Shown here: positions 24,428 to 33,504 of the stretch, piece after piece
How the letters are laid out: each line of letters opens with the position of its first letter
How positions within the stretch are numbered: the stretch's first letter is position 1
Source: Gemmatimonas sp.
Lineage (GTDB): Bacteria; Gemmatimonadota; Gemmatimonadetes; Gemmatimonadales; Gemmatimonadaceae
Direction of reading: 5' to 3'
DNA: 64,000 bases
Assembly: GCF_031426495.1 (NCBI RefSeq)
Contig: NZ_JANPLK010000014.1
Location: 1-64,000 of the forward strand
Notes under the pieces: model-generated
Databases searched by the model: none
What the model was told of the DNA's origin: nothing
The model's input: only the letters and a program-made list of their open reading frames with translations
Made by a program: the position numbers and the translations under genes

Positions 24428-25130
24428 CGAGCACCACCATCAGCGTGCCGACGGCTAGCGAAATCAGGAATAGGCGGCGGGTGCCACTGATGGCGTGGAA
24501 GTCCTTCCACACCGAGGCCGCGGCGACCGCGGCCACGCACGTCACCACGATGGCGCGCGAGAGGTCCTCAGGCACGCTCCAGCGGCCGTTCACGCGTGCA
24601 GCAAGGAGAGACCCGGGAATAAAGCAGAGCGCGCCGAGGAGTGCCCCCCTGACGAGATCGAGGGTCATGCCGAACACCTGCAGGCCGACCACGGTGTTGC
24701 GATTGCCGGCGGCGAGCTGACCAAGGCGCGGACGGGCGAAGCTGGCGATGATCTGGCGATGCTTGATCATGGTGAGCCCGCCGATCCACGCCGTGGCGAT
24801 GCCGAGGGCGACCGCGACGGCGAAGGCTCCAGCCAGGGGCATCGATCCCGCGCTCGCACCGGTGGCCGCCACGGCACCCGCCACCACCGACGCGCTCCCC
24901 CACTCCGGATATCGGGAAGCGCCGACCGGCAGGGCTTCAAGGGCCAGGCACTCGAGCGCCGCGCCGCAGACGAGACCAGACATCGGCGCGCCGACAAAGG
25001 CACCGCCCAGGGTCGCGGCCACGATCGGGCGCGAGATCATGGCCTGCGGAAAGCTGACCACGTCGAGCCCGATGACACCGGCGAGGAGCGACAACGGCAG
25101 AACGTCGAGCCACCACGTGGGCGCCGCCAT
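24420..25130 (-). CDS. PTS mannose/sorbose-family IIC component
   Basis: 236 aa from ATG 25130 (a GTG one codon upstream is also possible). Hydrophobic throughout, with LLAGVIGLDVVSFPQAMISRPIVAATLGGAFVG and LECLALEALPVGASRYPEWGSASVV, typical of the IIC subunit that binds and moves the sugar. It is slightly short for the family. The start shares one base with the IIB stop (TGATG). Confidence 0.88.
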   Translation of the reverse strand: MAAPTWWLDVLPLSLLAGVIGLDVVSFPQAMISRPIVAATLGGAFVGAPMSGLVCGAALECLALEALPVGASRYPEWGSASVVAGAVAATGASAGSMPLAGAFAVAVALGIATAWIGGLTMIKHRQIIASFARPRLGQLAAGNRNTVVGLQVFGMTLDLVRGALLGALCFIPGSLLAARVNGRWSVPEDLSRAIVVTCVAAVAAASVWKDFHAISGTRRLFLISLAVGTLMVVLGA

Positions 25131-25624
25131 CACGCGCCCGTGGTGGACGTCAGCAGTTCGCCCAGCGGCACGGGACGCGCGCTGGGGACATCTTGGGCCG
25201 ACACATCGACTCCCAGCGCGGCGATATCACGTAGCCCTTGCTCCTCGGCGGGCGTGAGAAACACGAACCGCAGCCTTTGGACGCGACCGGGCGAGTGATG
25301 CACGCCGCCGACATTCACGGCCCGAATGCGCCCGTCCGCCTTCGAGACGAGTCGGCCCATGGTGCCGATGTCGCCCACCAGCACGATGCCGGGCTCCGGA
25401 CGTCTCTGCACTTCGGCGAGATGCGCGGCGGCATCCTCGACCGTGTAGAACAGGACGGACATCTCGGGGGGTACGCCCATGCGATAGAGCTCCTGCTCCC
25501 ACTCGCTCGACGCGACCTCATCGTCGACCAAGACGATGAAACGGAGCTCGAGCGGTTGTCCCCATCCGACCACCACCTGGCCGTGAATGAGCCGATCGTC
25601 AATGCGATACAGCGCGATGGGCAT
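25130..25624 (-). CDS. PTS mannose/sorbose-family IIB component
   Basis: 164 aa. The N-terminal RIDDRLIHGQVVVGW holds the phosphorylated His14. The rest (IVLVDDEVASSEWEQELYRMG, VGDIGTMGRL, VNVGGVHHSPGR) follows the IIB fold. It takes phosphate from IIA and gives it to the incoming sugar. Confidence 0.93.
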   Translation of the reverse strand: MPIALYRIDDRLIHGQVVVGWGQPLELRFIVLVDDEVASSEWEQELYRMGVPPEMSVLFYTVEDAAAHLAEVQRRPEPGIVLVGDIGTMGRLVSKADGRIRAVNVGGVHHSPGRVQRLRFVFLTPAEEQGLRDIAALGVDVSAQDVPSARPVPLGELLTSTTGA

Positions 25625-25628
25625 CGGT

Positions 25629-26063
25629 TCAGCCGCCGTGCACAGCCATCGACGCGCGACCGCGCTCGAGGGCGGCGTTCACGGCGACGACGGGATCGAC
25701 CGATTCCTGCATCGCGAAATCGAGGAGGAGCGAGAGGTTGATCCCGGTCACGAGCAGCACGCCGGGGCGCGCCCGGATCATCCGACGCACGGCCATCGTG
25801 CAACTGCCAGCGGGCAGGTCCGTGAAGATCACGCGCGCGCCGGTCTCATCGACGGCGCGCGCCAGCGTGTCCTGGATGTCGTCGAGACAGAGCCCGGAGT
25901 TGGACATCGCCAGAAACGAGGCGCCGCGGCCGGTGATCTGGTCGACGGCCGAAATGATGCCGGTGGCAAACGATCCATGACCGGCGACAATGGCACGGAC
26001 AGTCGCTGATACGACGTCGGTGTCGGTCGCAGTGTTCACGTGTTCATCCCCATCACTCGTCAT
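25629..26063 (-). CDS. PTS mannose-family IIA component
   Basis: 144 aa from ATG 26063, which overlaps the end of hprK by 11 bases. AIVAGHGSFATGI carries the active His29 (His10 in classic IIA). Later AGSCTMAVRRMI and VLLVTGINLSLLLDFA match the ManX-A fold. A GTG within the first ten codons is an alternative start. Confidence 0.88.
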   Translation of the reverse strand: MTSDGDEHVNTATDTDVVSATVRAIVAGHGSFATGIISAVDQITGRGASFLAMSNSGLCLDDIQDTLARAVDETGARVIFTDLPAGSCTMAVRRMIRARPGVLLVTGINLSLLLDFAMQESVDPVVAVNAALERGRASMAVHGG

Positions 26064-27027
26064 CCTCCTGCAGGTATCGCTGCACATCGGACGTCCGGCG
26101 CATCTGGCCAATCAACCGTTCGTTGAATGCCGTGGCCGAATCATAGCCGCGATAATACCGCAAGAGGTGATTCATCGCGATGACTTCGGCGATGACCGTA
26201 ATGTTCTTTCCGGGATTGAGGTGCACGGTAATTTTCGGCACTTCGACACCGAGAATATCCTGCGTCTGCACGTCGAGACCCGTGCGATCGACCGAGGCCT
26301 CGGCATCCCATTCCTCGAGGATGACGACCACTTCGAGTCGCTTCTGCTGCCGCACGGCATGAATACCGAAAATGGCCGGTACGTCGAGCAGGCCGACGCC
26401 GCGGATCTCCATGAAGTGGCGCTGCAGTTCGTGCCCCTTCCCGATGAGCACATCGTTGCCGCGACGCGACACGAATACCAAATCATCGGCAACGAGGCGA
26501 TGACCGCGCTCGACGAGATCGAGTACGCATTCCGACTTACCGATGCCGCTCTTGCCGGTGAAGAACAGCCCGACGCCGTACACATCGGCGAGCGAGCCGT
26601 GCAGCGTGGTCGTGGGCGCGAACTGATCGGCGAGGTACGGCTTGATGAGCCGATAGAACTCGGCGGTCTTCAAGCGCGAGCGAAGGATCGTCACGCCGGC
26701 TTCCTCGGCCAGCCGCAGCAACGGCTCCGGCGGCTCGAGGTGCTTCGTAATGAAGGCGCAGGGAAGTGGAAAGCCGAAGAACTGTTCGAGATTGTTGATG
26801 CGCAGCTCTTCGCTGAGCGACTGCAGGTAGGTGATCTCGGTTTCGCCGAGCACCTGGATGCGCTGATACGGAAAGCGATTGAGGTAGCCGGCGAGGACGA
26901 GCCCCGGGCTTGACGCCTCGGGGCTCGTGATCTCACGATCGAGACCGGCGGCCGAACCGAGCAGCTCGAGTTCGAGCGGATCCTTCATCCGCTCGTAGAG
27001 CGTGCCCACTGTCAGGCGTCGACTCAC
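26053..27027 (-). CDS. hprK: HPr kinase/phosphorylase
   Basis: 324 aa from GTG 27027 (GTGA overlap with hpf). It phosphorylates and dephosphorylates HPr Ser46. P-loop GKSGIGKSECVLDLVERGHRLVADD, the signature around EIRGVGLLDVPAIFG, and the N-terminal domain (LLGSAAGLDREITSPEASSPGL) are all present. Its presence next to HPr and a mannose-type PTS suggests a regulatory PTS. Confidence 0.95.
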   Translation of the reverse strand: MSRRLTVGTLYERMKDPLELELLGSAAGLDREITSPEASSPGLVLAGYLNRFPYQRIQVLGETEITYLQSLSEELRINNLEQFFGFPLPCAFITKHLEPPEPLLRLAEEAGVTILRSRLKTAEFYRLIKPYLADQFAPTTTLHGSLADVYGVGLFFTGKSGIGKSECVLDLVERGHRLVADDLVFVSRRGNDVLIGKGHELQRHFMEIRGVGLLDVPAIFGIHAVRQQKRLEVVVILEEWDAEASVDRTGLDVQTQDILGVEVPKITVHLNPGKNITVIAEVIAMNHLLRYYRGYDSATAFNERLIGQMRRTSDVQRYLQEDDE

Positions 27028-27335
27028 CCGGTGCGATCTCCTTCGGTCGGTACGCGCCGCGAGCGGCGCACCCGCGACACCTGACTTTCAAGTCGGTGAA
27101 CGGCGGCGCTCAGAGCCGGCGCGAACGCACGCGCATCGGCGTGGACGAACAGCTCTTTCGATCGCGCGCGTTGCAGCACGATCTCGACGCGGCGGGTCTC
27201 ACCGTCTCCCACGAAACGCACGATGGCGTTGGCGACGCGATGCAATCGCTTCGCGAGGCGGATGACAGCGGCTTCGGCCTGTACACGGAGCGATTCCGTG
27301 ACTTCGGCATGGTGCGCGTGCAGGATGATCTCCAT
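27024..27335 (-). CDS. hpf: Ribosome hibernation promoting factor, short form
   Basis: 103 aa, the length of short HPF/YfiA proteins without the dimerising C-domain. Pattern IILHAHHAEVTESLRVQAEAAVIRLAKRLHRVANAIVRF and RRVEIVLQRARSKELFVHADARAFAPALSAAVHRLESQV fits. It would sit in the decoding site and silence ribosomes in stress. It overlaps its neighbours on both sides. Confidence 0.85.
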   Translation of the reverse strand: MEIILHAHHAEVTESLRVQAEAAVIRLAKRLHRVANAIVRFVGDGETRRVEIVLQRARSKELFVHADARAFAPALSAAVHRLESQVSRVRRSRRVPTEGDRTG

Positions 27336-28480
27336 CAGCGACCTTCCTCCTTTCCCACCACCTCGCGGAGGTGAGCTTCAGTCTCTCTGGCAGCGTTTTC
27401 CCAAGTAAACGCCTCGGCGAAACGCCGCGCAGCGATCCCCAGGCGTTCGACGAGCGCTCGCTCGCCGCTGAGGTACCGCATCGACTCGGCCATCGCAGCG
27501 ACATCGCCGTGCGGAACGAGAAAGCCTGTCTCGCCATGCCGCACGGACTCGCGAATCCCCGGAGAATTCGACGCAATCACCGGAGTTCCGCTTGCCGCTG
27601 CCTCCAGATTCGTGATCCCCCATCCCTCCTTCGGTGAAGCGAACACAAACGCCCAGGCCCGTCGAAGCAGGGCGCACTTCTGAGTCTCGTCAATACGTCC
27701 TAAAAACCGTACCCGCGAGGCCACCCCAAGGGTTCCCGCCAACTGTTCGAGTTCGGCGCGGAATTCGCCAGCCCCCGCGATCTCCAGTGTAGCCTCTGGG
27801 ACGCCACATTGTGCGAACGAGCGCAGGACCAGGTCGACCCCTTTGTACTTCTTCAGTCGACCGAGGTAGGCGAATACGGGACGATCCGCACGCTGGGCGG
27901 GCTCAGGCGTGTATATATCGGTGTCAATACCCGGAAAAATGACACGAATCCGATCGCGGTGCACTCTCCGGGACACGAGGTCGTCCCGGGTGCTTTCGCT
28001 AATGGCCTCAAATGCGCAGCGACGATACACGACCGGGAGTGGTCGCTCGGCGAGCCACACCGCCGTCGCCAAGGGCGCGGCCAGCTCCTGAAAGGCGGTG
28101 CCACCGAACAGGTGCGGGACCAGGGCCACGATCGGAGGCGCCTGCCACCACGGCGTGAACACCGGCACCTTGTTGATGTCTTCGACGAGCACGTCGAATT
28201 TCTGATCGGCGAAGTGCTGGTGCCAGTGCCTGCGCACGAGCAACGGGAACGTGGCGCGAGTGCCGACGCGGTGCACGTCGATGCCATCGAGCGTGGCGCG
28301 CGGTGGGCAGCCGGGCCACCCGCCGCAAAGGAGCATGACGTGGTGCCCGCGACTCGCCAGCCGGCCGAAGATCTCGTGCAGATGGATCTCAGCGCCACCC
28401 GCGAGCGGATTCTCACGGCACTGCCAGTTGACGACCGCGATCCGCAGCCGGTCGCCCGGCCGTGCGGCGCTTCCGCTCAC
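27335..28480 (-). CDS. GT4-type glycosyltransferase
   Basis: 381 aa from GTG 28480. N-domain with GGAEIHLHEIFGRLASRGHHV; C-domain with RPVFAYLGRLKKYKGVDLVLRSF, GRIDETQKCALLRRAWAFVFASPKEGWGITNLEAAASGTPVIAS, including the E-x7-E motif. It transfers a sugar from a nucleotide donor onto an unknown acceptor, perhaps an envelope glycan. It lies between nusB and hpf with overlapping ends. Confidence 0.88.
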   Translation of the reverse strand: MSGSAARPGDRLRIAVVNWQCRENPLAGGAEIHLHEIFGRLASRGHHVMLLCGGWPGCPPRATLDGIDVHRVGTRATFPLLVRRHWHQHFADQKFDVLVEDINKVPVFTPWWQAPPIVALVPHLFGGTAFQELAAPLATAVWLAERPLPVVYRRCAFEAISESTRDDLVSRRVHRDRIRVIFPGIDTDIYTPEPAQRADRPVFAYLGRLKKYKGVDLVLRSFAQCGVPEATLEIAGAGEFRAELEQLAGTLGVASRVRFLGRIDETQKCALLRRAWAFVFASPKEGWGITNLEAAASGTPVIASNSPGIRESVRHGETGFLVPHGDVAAMAESMRYLSGERALVERLGIAARRFAEAFTWENAARETEAHLREVVGKEEGR

Positions 28481-28992
28481 AGGCGCCCGAGTTTTCGGGC
28501 GTAGGCGTCGAGCACCCCGTTCACGAAGCGCGCGCTGCGCGTCGTGCCGTAGCGCTCGGCCAAGTGTACCGCCTCTTGCAGGACCACCTTCACCGGCGTC
28601 TCATTACGATCGAGCTCGGCGGCCGCGAGACGGAGCACGCTGCGTTCGATGGCACCGAGGCGTTCGAGTCGCCAGTTGTTGGTGACCTGCGCGAGGTCGG
28701 CATCGAGTTGGGCACACTTGTCGGCGACCGTGGCCACCAGCCGCGAGGCGAACTGACGCTCCTCGGGATCGACGGCGAGATCGTCGAAGACGTGCGTGGC
28801 GATCTTGCGCAGCTGCGTGAGATCACGGAGATCGGCGGCGTACAGGGCCTGCAGCGCGCGGGCGCGCCCGCGGGTTTCCACGCGCTCGCCTTTCGTGGCG
28901 GCACGATTCCCACGAGAGCGGCGACCGGCGCGAGGGGCCAGCGGTTCCTGGACTGGTGTGTCCCAGAACGCGTCATCCTGCATGTTGGCCAC
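28477..28992 (-). CDS. nusB: Transcription antitermination factor NusB
   Basis: 171 aa from GTG 28992. The helical NusB fold is seen in RARALQALYAADLRD, RLVATVADKCAQLDADLAQVTNNWRLERLGAIERSVLRLAAAEL and ETPVKVVLQEAVHLAERYGTTRSARFVNGVLDA. An N-terminal basic extension of about 40 residues is unusual. Next to ribH, as in many bacteria. Confidence 0.94.
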   Translation of the reverse strand: MANMQDDAFWDTPVQEPLAPRAGRRSRGNRAATKGERVETRGRARALQALYAADLRDLTQLRKIATHVFDDLAVDPEERQFASRLVATVADKCAQLDADLAQVTNNWRLERLGAIERSVLRLAAAELDRNETPVKVVLQEAVHLAERYGTTRSARFVNGVLDAYARKLGRL

Positions 28993-29483
28993 TATTCGTC
29001 CCCTTCGAACTCTTCGGACGGCGTGACCTGATCGAACAGGTCGAGCATTTCGAGCGCCGCCATCGCGGCTTCCGCACCCTTGTTCCCATGCACGCCACCA
29101 GCGCGCGCCTCGGCCTGTTCCATGTTGTCGGTGGTGAGCACACCCATCGTGACCGGCATGTCGAAGTCGCGCATCGCGTCCATTAACCCACGCGACGTTT
29201 CGCCCGCGACGATGTCGAAATGCGGCGTATCGCCGCGCACGACCGCGCCAACGGCCACCGCGGCGTCGTAGCGCTCGGTGGCGAGCGCACGCCGCACCGC
29301 GACCGGGATCTCCCAGGCACCGGGGACCCAGAGCACGTCGATGTCGTCGAACTTCACGCCCTGCCCTACCAACGCGCCCACCGCCCCCTCGGCGAGTGGC
29401 ATGGTGATGCCCTCGTTGAAGCGACTGGCGATGACGACAATGCGGCGACCTTCACCGCGCGGACTACCGTTGAACTCGGCCAT
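28992..29483 (-). CDS. ribH: 6,7-dimethyl-8-ribityllumazine synthase
   Basis: 163 aa. It makes lumazine for riboflavin synthase. Signatures RIVVIASRFNEGIT, VLWVPGAWEIPVAVRRA, AVGAVVRGDTPHFDIVAGE, PVTMGVLTTDNMEQAEARAGG and the tail NKGAEAAMAALEM are intact. Confidence 0.97.
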   Translation of the reverse strand: MAEFNGSPRGEGRRIVVIASRFNEGITMPLAEGAVGALVGQGVKFDDIDVLWVPGAWEIPVAVRRALATERYDAAVAVGAVVRGDTPHFDIVAGETSRGLMDAMRDFDMPVTMGVLTTDNMEQAEARAGGVHGNKGAEAAMAALEMLDLFDQVTPSEEFEGDE

Positions 29484-29495
29484 CAGGAATACGTC

Positions 29496-30752
29496 TCAGA
29501 TTGCGAACAGGTGACCGAGCTTTGTGCGCTTCGTTTCGAGATACGAGGCGTTTTCGTCGGTGGAGGGAGCTTCGATGCGGACTCGATCCTTGAGGATCAG
29601 ACCGTAGCCATCGAGACCCACGAGCTTGCGGGGATTGTTGGTGAGCAGGCGAATGGAGCGCGCACCCATGTCGAGCAAAATCTGGGCGCCGATGCCATAG
29701 TTGCGGAGGTCGTCCTTGAAACCCAACTGTTCGTTGGCTTCCACCGTGTCGGCGCCTTTGTCCTGCAGTTCGTACGCCTTGAGCTTGTTGAGCAGCCCGA
29801 TGCCGCGACCTTCCTGATCGAGATACACGATCACGCCCTTGCCTTCGGCCTGAATCATCTGCATGGCGGTATCGAGCTGCCAGCCGCAATCGCAACGACG
29901 CGAGTGGAAGACGTCGCCGGTGAGGCACTTCGAGTGCATGCGAACGAGCACGCCTTCCGCGTCGGCCACGTCGCCGAAGGCAATCGCAATGTGCTCACGC
30001 GCGTCGACGTCGTTCTTGTACCCCACGATGCGCCACTCGCCGTAGTCCGTGGGGAGTCGTGCTTCGGCCACGCGATGCACCAAGCGTTCGTTCTTGAGGC
30101 GGTACGCCACCAATTGCGCAATCGTGATGAACGTGAGGCCATGCGTCTTTGCAAAGACCTCGAGCTGCGGACGACGCGCCGTGGTGCCGTCCTTGTTCAG
30201 GATCTCACAGATCACGCCAGCCGACCGCAGACCGGCAAGCCGAGCGAGGTCGACGGCGGCTTCGGTGTGTCCCACGCGCTGCAGCACGCCGCCGTCACGC
30301 GCACGCAGCGGATGAATGTGCCCCGGCACGCGAAGATCCGCGCGCGTGCTACCGGGGTCGACGGCGACGCGAATGGTGGTGGCGCGATCACTAGCGCTGA
30401 TGCCCGTGCTCACGCCGTACTTCGCCGCGGCATCGATGCTGACGGTGAAGGCGGTGTGCATCGCTTCGGTGTTTTCGTCGACCTGCATCTCGAGTCCGAG
30501 ATGATCGGCGAGGGCATTCTCCATGGCGAGGCAGATCATACCCTTGGCGTCGAGCATGAAGTTGACCATTTCGGGCGTCACCATTTCGGCGCCGCAGACC
30601 AGGTCGCCTTCGTTCTCACGATCTTCGTCGTCGGCGACGATTACGAACTTGCCGGCCGCAATGTCGGCCAACGCCTGTTCGACGGTGCCGAACGTCAGTT
30701 CCTGCGCCTCGTCGCCCGCTGCCGTGCCCGTTGCCGTGCGCGTTGCCGTCAT
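29496..30752 (-). CDS. ribBA: Bifunctional DHBP synthase / GTP cyclohydrolase II
   Basis: 418 aa. Residues 20-215 are DHBP synthase (VADDEDRENEGDLVCGAE, YGVSTGISASDRATTI, HTEAAVDLARLAG). Residues 220-418 are GTP cyclohydrolase II (RMHSKCLTGDVFHSRRCDCG with the zinc Cys, YLDQEGRGIGLLNKLKAY). It provides both precursors of riboflavin. The start ATG 30752 overlaps the ribE stop (ATGA). Confidence 0.97.
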   Translation of the reverse strand: MTATRTATGTAAGDEAQELTFGTVEQALADIAAGKFVIVADDEDRENEGDLVCGAEMVTPEMVNFMLDAKGMICLAMENALADHLGLEMQVDENTEAMHTAFTVSIDAAAKYGVSTGISASDRATTIRVAVDPGSTRADLRVPGHIHPLRARDGGVLQRVGHTEAAVDLARLAGLRSAGVICEILNKDGTTARRPQLEVFAKTHGLTFITIAQLVAYRLKNERLVHRVAEARLPTDYGEWRIVGYKNDVDAREHIAIAFGDVADAEGVLVRMHSKCLTGDVFHSRRCDCGWQLDTAMQMIQAEGKGVIVYLDQEGRGIGLLNKLKAYELQDKGADTVEANEQLGFKDDLRNYGIGAQILLDMGARSIRLLTNNPRKLVGLDGYGLILKDRVRIEAPSTDENASYLETKRTKLGHLFAI

Positions 30753-31372
30753 GCGACTTCAACCCCTGCGCTGCGCCAAGGCGTCAGCAACCGTTCGACG
30801 TGCTTTGCAAGCACATCCGCTTCGACATGCACCCGATCGCCGGCGACGAGTTCGCCGAGCGTGGTGTGCCGTTTGGTGTATTCGATAATGGAGAGCTGGA
30901 CACCGTCGTCGAGCAACGCGTTCACCGTGAGGCTCACACCGTTGACGGTGATGGAGCCGTGCGCGACCATGAGCGGACGCAAGGCGACAGGAAGGACCAC
31001 GTCGATGAGCCAGGCGTCGCCGACTTGCTCGGTGCGCGTGACGACGCCGAGGTCGTCGACGTGGCCGAGCACCAGGTGGCCGCCGAGACGATCACCGAGG
31101 CGCATGGCGCGCTCCAGGTTGACGTGCGAGTCGGGGCGCCACGCATCAATCGTGGTGCGGCCGAGGGTGGTGATGACGGCGGCGACCGTGAACCACGCGC
31201 TGCCATCGTCATGCGCGCCATGTGCGCGCACGGTCAGGCACGCGCCATTGACGGCGATGCTCTCGCCGTCGATCAGGTCGGTATAGCGGCAGCGGATGCG
31301 CAACTCGCGCCCGGCCGGCGTGTCGGCGACGTGGGTAATAAGTCCCAGGTCGTCCACGAGCCCCGTGAACAT
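30749..31372 (-). CDS. ribE: Riboflavin synthase, alpha chain
   Basis: 207 aa with two lumazine-binding repeats: MFTGLVDDLGLI...DGESIAVNGACLTV and HLVLGHVDDLGVVTRTEQVGDAWLIDVVLP...SITVNGVSLTVNALLDDGVQLSIIEYTKRHTTLG. It turns two lumazines into riboflavin. Eight bases after ribD. Confidence 0.95.
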   Translation of the reverse strand: MFTGLVDDLGLITHVADTPAGRELRIRCRYTDLIDGESIAVNGACLTVRAHGAHDDGSAWFTVAAVITTLGRTTIDAWRPDSHVNLERAMRLGDRLGGHLVLGHVDDLGVVTRTEQVGDAWLIDVVLPVALRPLMVAHGSITVNGVSLTVNALLDDGVQLSIIEYTKRHTTLGELVAGDRVHVEADVLAKHVERLLTPWRSAGVEVA

Positions 31373-31379
31373 CCTCTCG

Positions 31380-32525
31380 TCAGTCTCCAGAAACAGCGTA
31401 GACGGTCATCAGGTCGGCACCCAGTGCCTTCCGCTCCACGACGCGCATCCGAGGCGCCTGCCCGGCCCGCTGCGCCGGAAGCGCGGCGAAGGCCGACAAG
31501 GCGCCGGCGCCGAGGATAACCGGTGCCTGAAAGATAACCAGTCGGTCGACGAGTCCGGCGGCCAGTAGCGAAGAACCGAGGATAGCCCCGCCCTCAACCA
31601 ACAGATGCCGGACGCCGCGGGTGCCCAATTGCCTCAGGGCCTCAGCGGTGGAGGCGACAACGACGGTCTCCACGCCGGCCTCGCGGAGGGCCGACTCCGC
31701 GTCCGGAAAGGCGCCACAGGTGAAATCGATCACGGGGAGTTCACGGGCCGACTGGACCAGCTGCCCGCCGAGCGGCAGCCGGGCGCCCCGGTCGAAGACC
31801 ACCCGTAACGGCGGGCGTCGCGGCGGCGTGCCATGGCGGACGGTGAGTGCCGGGTCATCGGCTAGGGCGGTACCGATTCCGACGCCGATCGCATCACTGT
31901 CGGCCCGCAGCGCATGGACGGCCGCGCGGGCCTCCTCGCCGGTCAACCAACCGGGCTGGCGCGAGGCGTCGACAATGGCGCCGTCGATGGAGACGGCCAG
32001 TTTCAGTGTCACGAAGGGGCGACCCGCCCCCCGCGCCACGAAGAAGAACGGCGCGTTCTGGTCGAGCGCCTCGCGCTCGAGCACCCCGGCGCTGACCGCG
32101 ATCCCGGCCGACTCGAGGCGGGCGGACCCGCCGGCGGCCTTGGGGTTGGGATCATGCGCGGCGAAGACGACCCGAGACACGCCGGCCGCGATGAGGGCTT
32201 CTGAACAGGGGCCAGTCTTTCCCGTGTGATTGCAGGGCTCGAGCGAGACATAGGCGGTGGCCCCACTCGCGCACGGGCCGGCTTCCATGAGCGCGGCGAC
32301 TTCGGCGTGGGCCTGGCCATATTCGGCATGCCACCCTTCGCCGACGATCCGCCCGTGCTGCACGATTACCGCGCCGACCTTGGGATTGGGCGCAACCCGA
32401 CCCGCGCCACGCTCGGCGAGTTCGAGGGCGCGACGCATGAAGCGGACGTCGTCGTCCGACGATGTGGGCAGCGGCCCGTTAGAACCTGAAAGCGATACCG
32501 AGCGATCCGTAGCGATACCCTTCAT
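31380..32525 (-). CDS. ribD: Riboflavin biosynthesis deaminase/reductase
   Basis: 381 aa from ATG 32525, which overlaps the previous gene by 47 bases; ATG 32438 (MRRALELAERGAGRVAPNPKVG) is a shorter option. The deaminase part has the zinc motifs HAEVAAL and LEPCNHTGKTGPC; the reductase part has PFVTLKLAVSIDGAI and HLLVEGGAILGSSLLAAGLVD. No FMN riboswitch is visible upstream, so control differs from the classic rib operon. Confidence 0.93.
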   Translation of the reverse strand: MKGIATDRSVSLSGSNGPLPTSSDDDVRFMRRALELAERGAGRVAPNPKVGAVIVQHGRIVGEGWHAEYGQAHAEVAALMEAGPCASGATAYVSLEPCNHTGKTGPCSEALIAAGVSRVVFAAHDPNPKAAGGSARLESAGIAVSAGVLEREALDQNAPFFFVARGAGRPFVTLKLAVSIDGAIVDASRQPGWLTGEEARAAVHALRADSDAIGVGIGTALADDPALTVRHGTPPRRPPLRVVFDRGARLPLGGQLVQSARELPVIDFTCGAFPDAESALREAGVETVVVASTAEALRQLGTRGVRHLLVEGGAILGSSLLAAGLVDRLVIFQAPVILGAGALSAFAALPAQRAGQAPRMRVVERKALGADLMTVYAVSGD

Positions 32526-33504
32526 CGGCCTTCCGGCCGCCGAACTGATTGACCGTTTCCCGCACGGTGCCTTCGCTCGACCAGCCGTACTCGCCCACGA
32601 GCCTAGCCAGACCGAGACCGAGCGAGGCGTTCACGAAGGCGGTGTTTCGCTTGGTCGTGTAGCGCAGGTCGGGAAGCTCCACGAGAAAGCGCTGATTGGC
32701 ACCGAGTACGGTTTCGTTGACCGACGCCCGCAGAGATGCCGAGCCTTCGATTTCATCGCGGCCCACGCCGGCGGCAATCCCGAAGATGGCGAAACGCTTG
32801 CTGGCCACGATGCGCAGTGCGTTCGACGTGACCGATGTGCCGGTGACGGTGAGCGTGTCGTTGTTCGGCGTGTAGCCGAGATCGACCGTCGGCATCTTCC
32901 GACGCATGTAGCTCACGCTGAGACCAGGAATGAAGGACGATTCCTGCAGTGCACCAACGCGCACGCCGTACTGAAAGGCGAACCCGCCATCCTTGGGCGC
33001 GACCTCGAATTTCGATTCCTTTACCGTCGGCAGATACGACGCGCCCAGCAGTACGTCGACACCGAGCGTGTTGGTGAGGCCAAGGGGGATGCCCGGGAAA
33101 ACACCGATCGCGGCATCGGCCGACGGCAGCGGGATCGGCGTGCGCGCCGCACCGAAATCGGAGCCGACGGCGGAACCGGTCACGCTGATCGGCACCGAAT
33201 TCTTCGGCAGCTGGCCGTCCACCGCGCTCACCCGAAACGAGAACGCACGCTTGGGCCAACCACCCAACGTCCCGCCTTCGCCGAGCACGGGATTACCGGA
33301 TGACACCGCGATACCGATCTGCGGCACGACGAAGCCGAACAGATCGCGTCCCTTTTGGCAGGCGTCTGCCCCCGACACGACGCCGGGCGTCACGGTGCAC
33401 GGCCCCGACGTCGTCTGTGCCGCGAGCGACGACGGCTGTCCTGCCCCAATTGCCGCGAACACGACGGCGGTGAGGCCAGCCACACGCCGCTGACGGGCAC
33501 TCAT
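32479..33504 (-). CDS. Outer-membrane beta-barrel-type protein
   Basis: 341 aa from ATG 33504 (ATGA overlap with purM). A signal peptide ends near SLAAQ. The rest alternates strands with turns and ends in the typical C-terminal aromatic (YGSLGIAFRF), suggesting a barrel of 8-12 strands. Two Cys (GPCTV, DACQKG) lie near the mature N-terminus. No named family recognised. Being inside a purM-ribD run makes it an unusual passenger in a housekeeping operon. Confidence 0.8.
   Translation of the reverse strand: MSARQRRVAGLTAVVFAAIGAGQPSSLAAQTTSGPCTVTPGVVSGADACQKGRDLFGFVVPQIGIAVSSGNPVLGEGGTLGGWPKRAFSFRVSAVDGQLPKNSVPISVTGSAVGSDFGAARTPIPLPSADAAIGVFPGIPLGLTNTLGVDVLLGASYLPTVKESKFEVAPKDGGFAFQYGVRVGALQESSFIPGLSVSYMRRKMPTVDLGYTPNNDTLTVTGTSVTSNALRIVASKRFAIFGIAAGVGRDEIEGSASLRASVNETVLGANQRFLVELPDLRYTTKRNTAFVNASLGLGLARLVGEYGWSSEGTVRETVNQFGGRKADEGYRYGSLGIAFRF

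Noticed and set aside
29220..31286. Plus-strand frame of 688 codons
   Set aside because: It is antisense to ribH, ribBA and ribE, which are all clear.
32438..33501. FMN riboswitch before ribD
   Set aside because: No conserved FMN aptamer core is seen, and the area is coding for the barrel protein.
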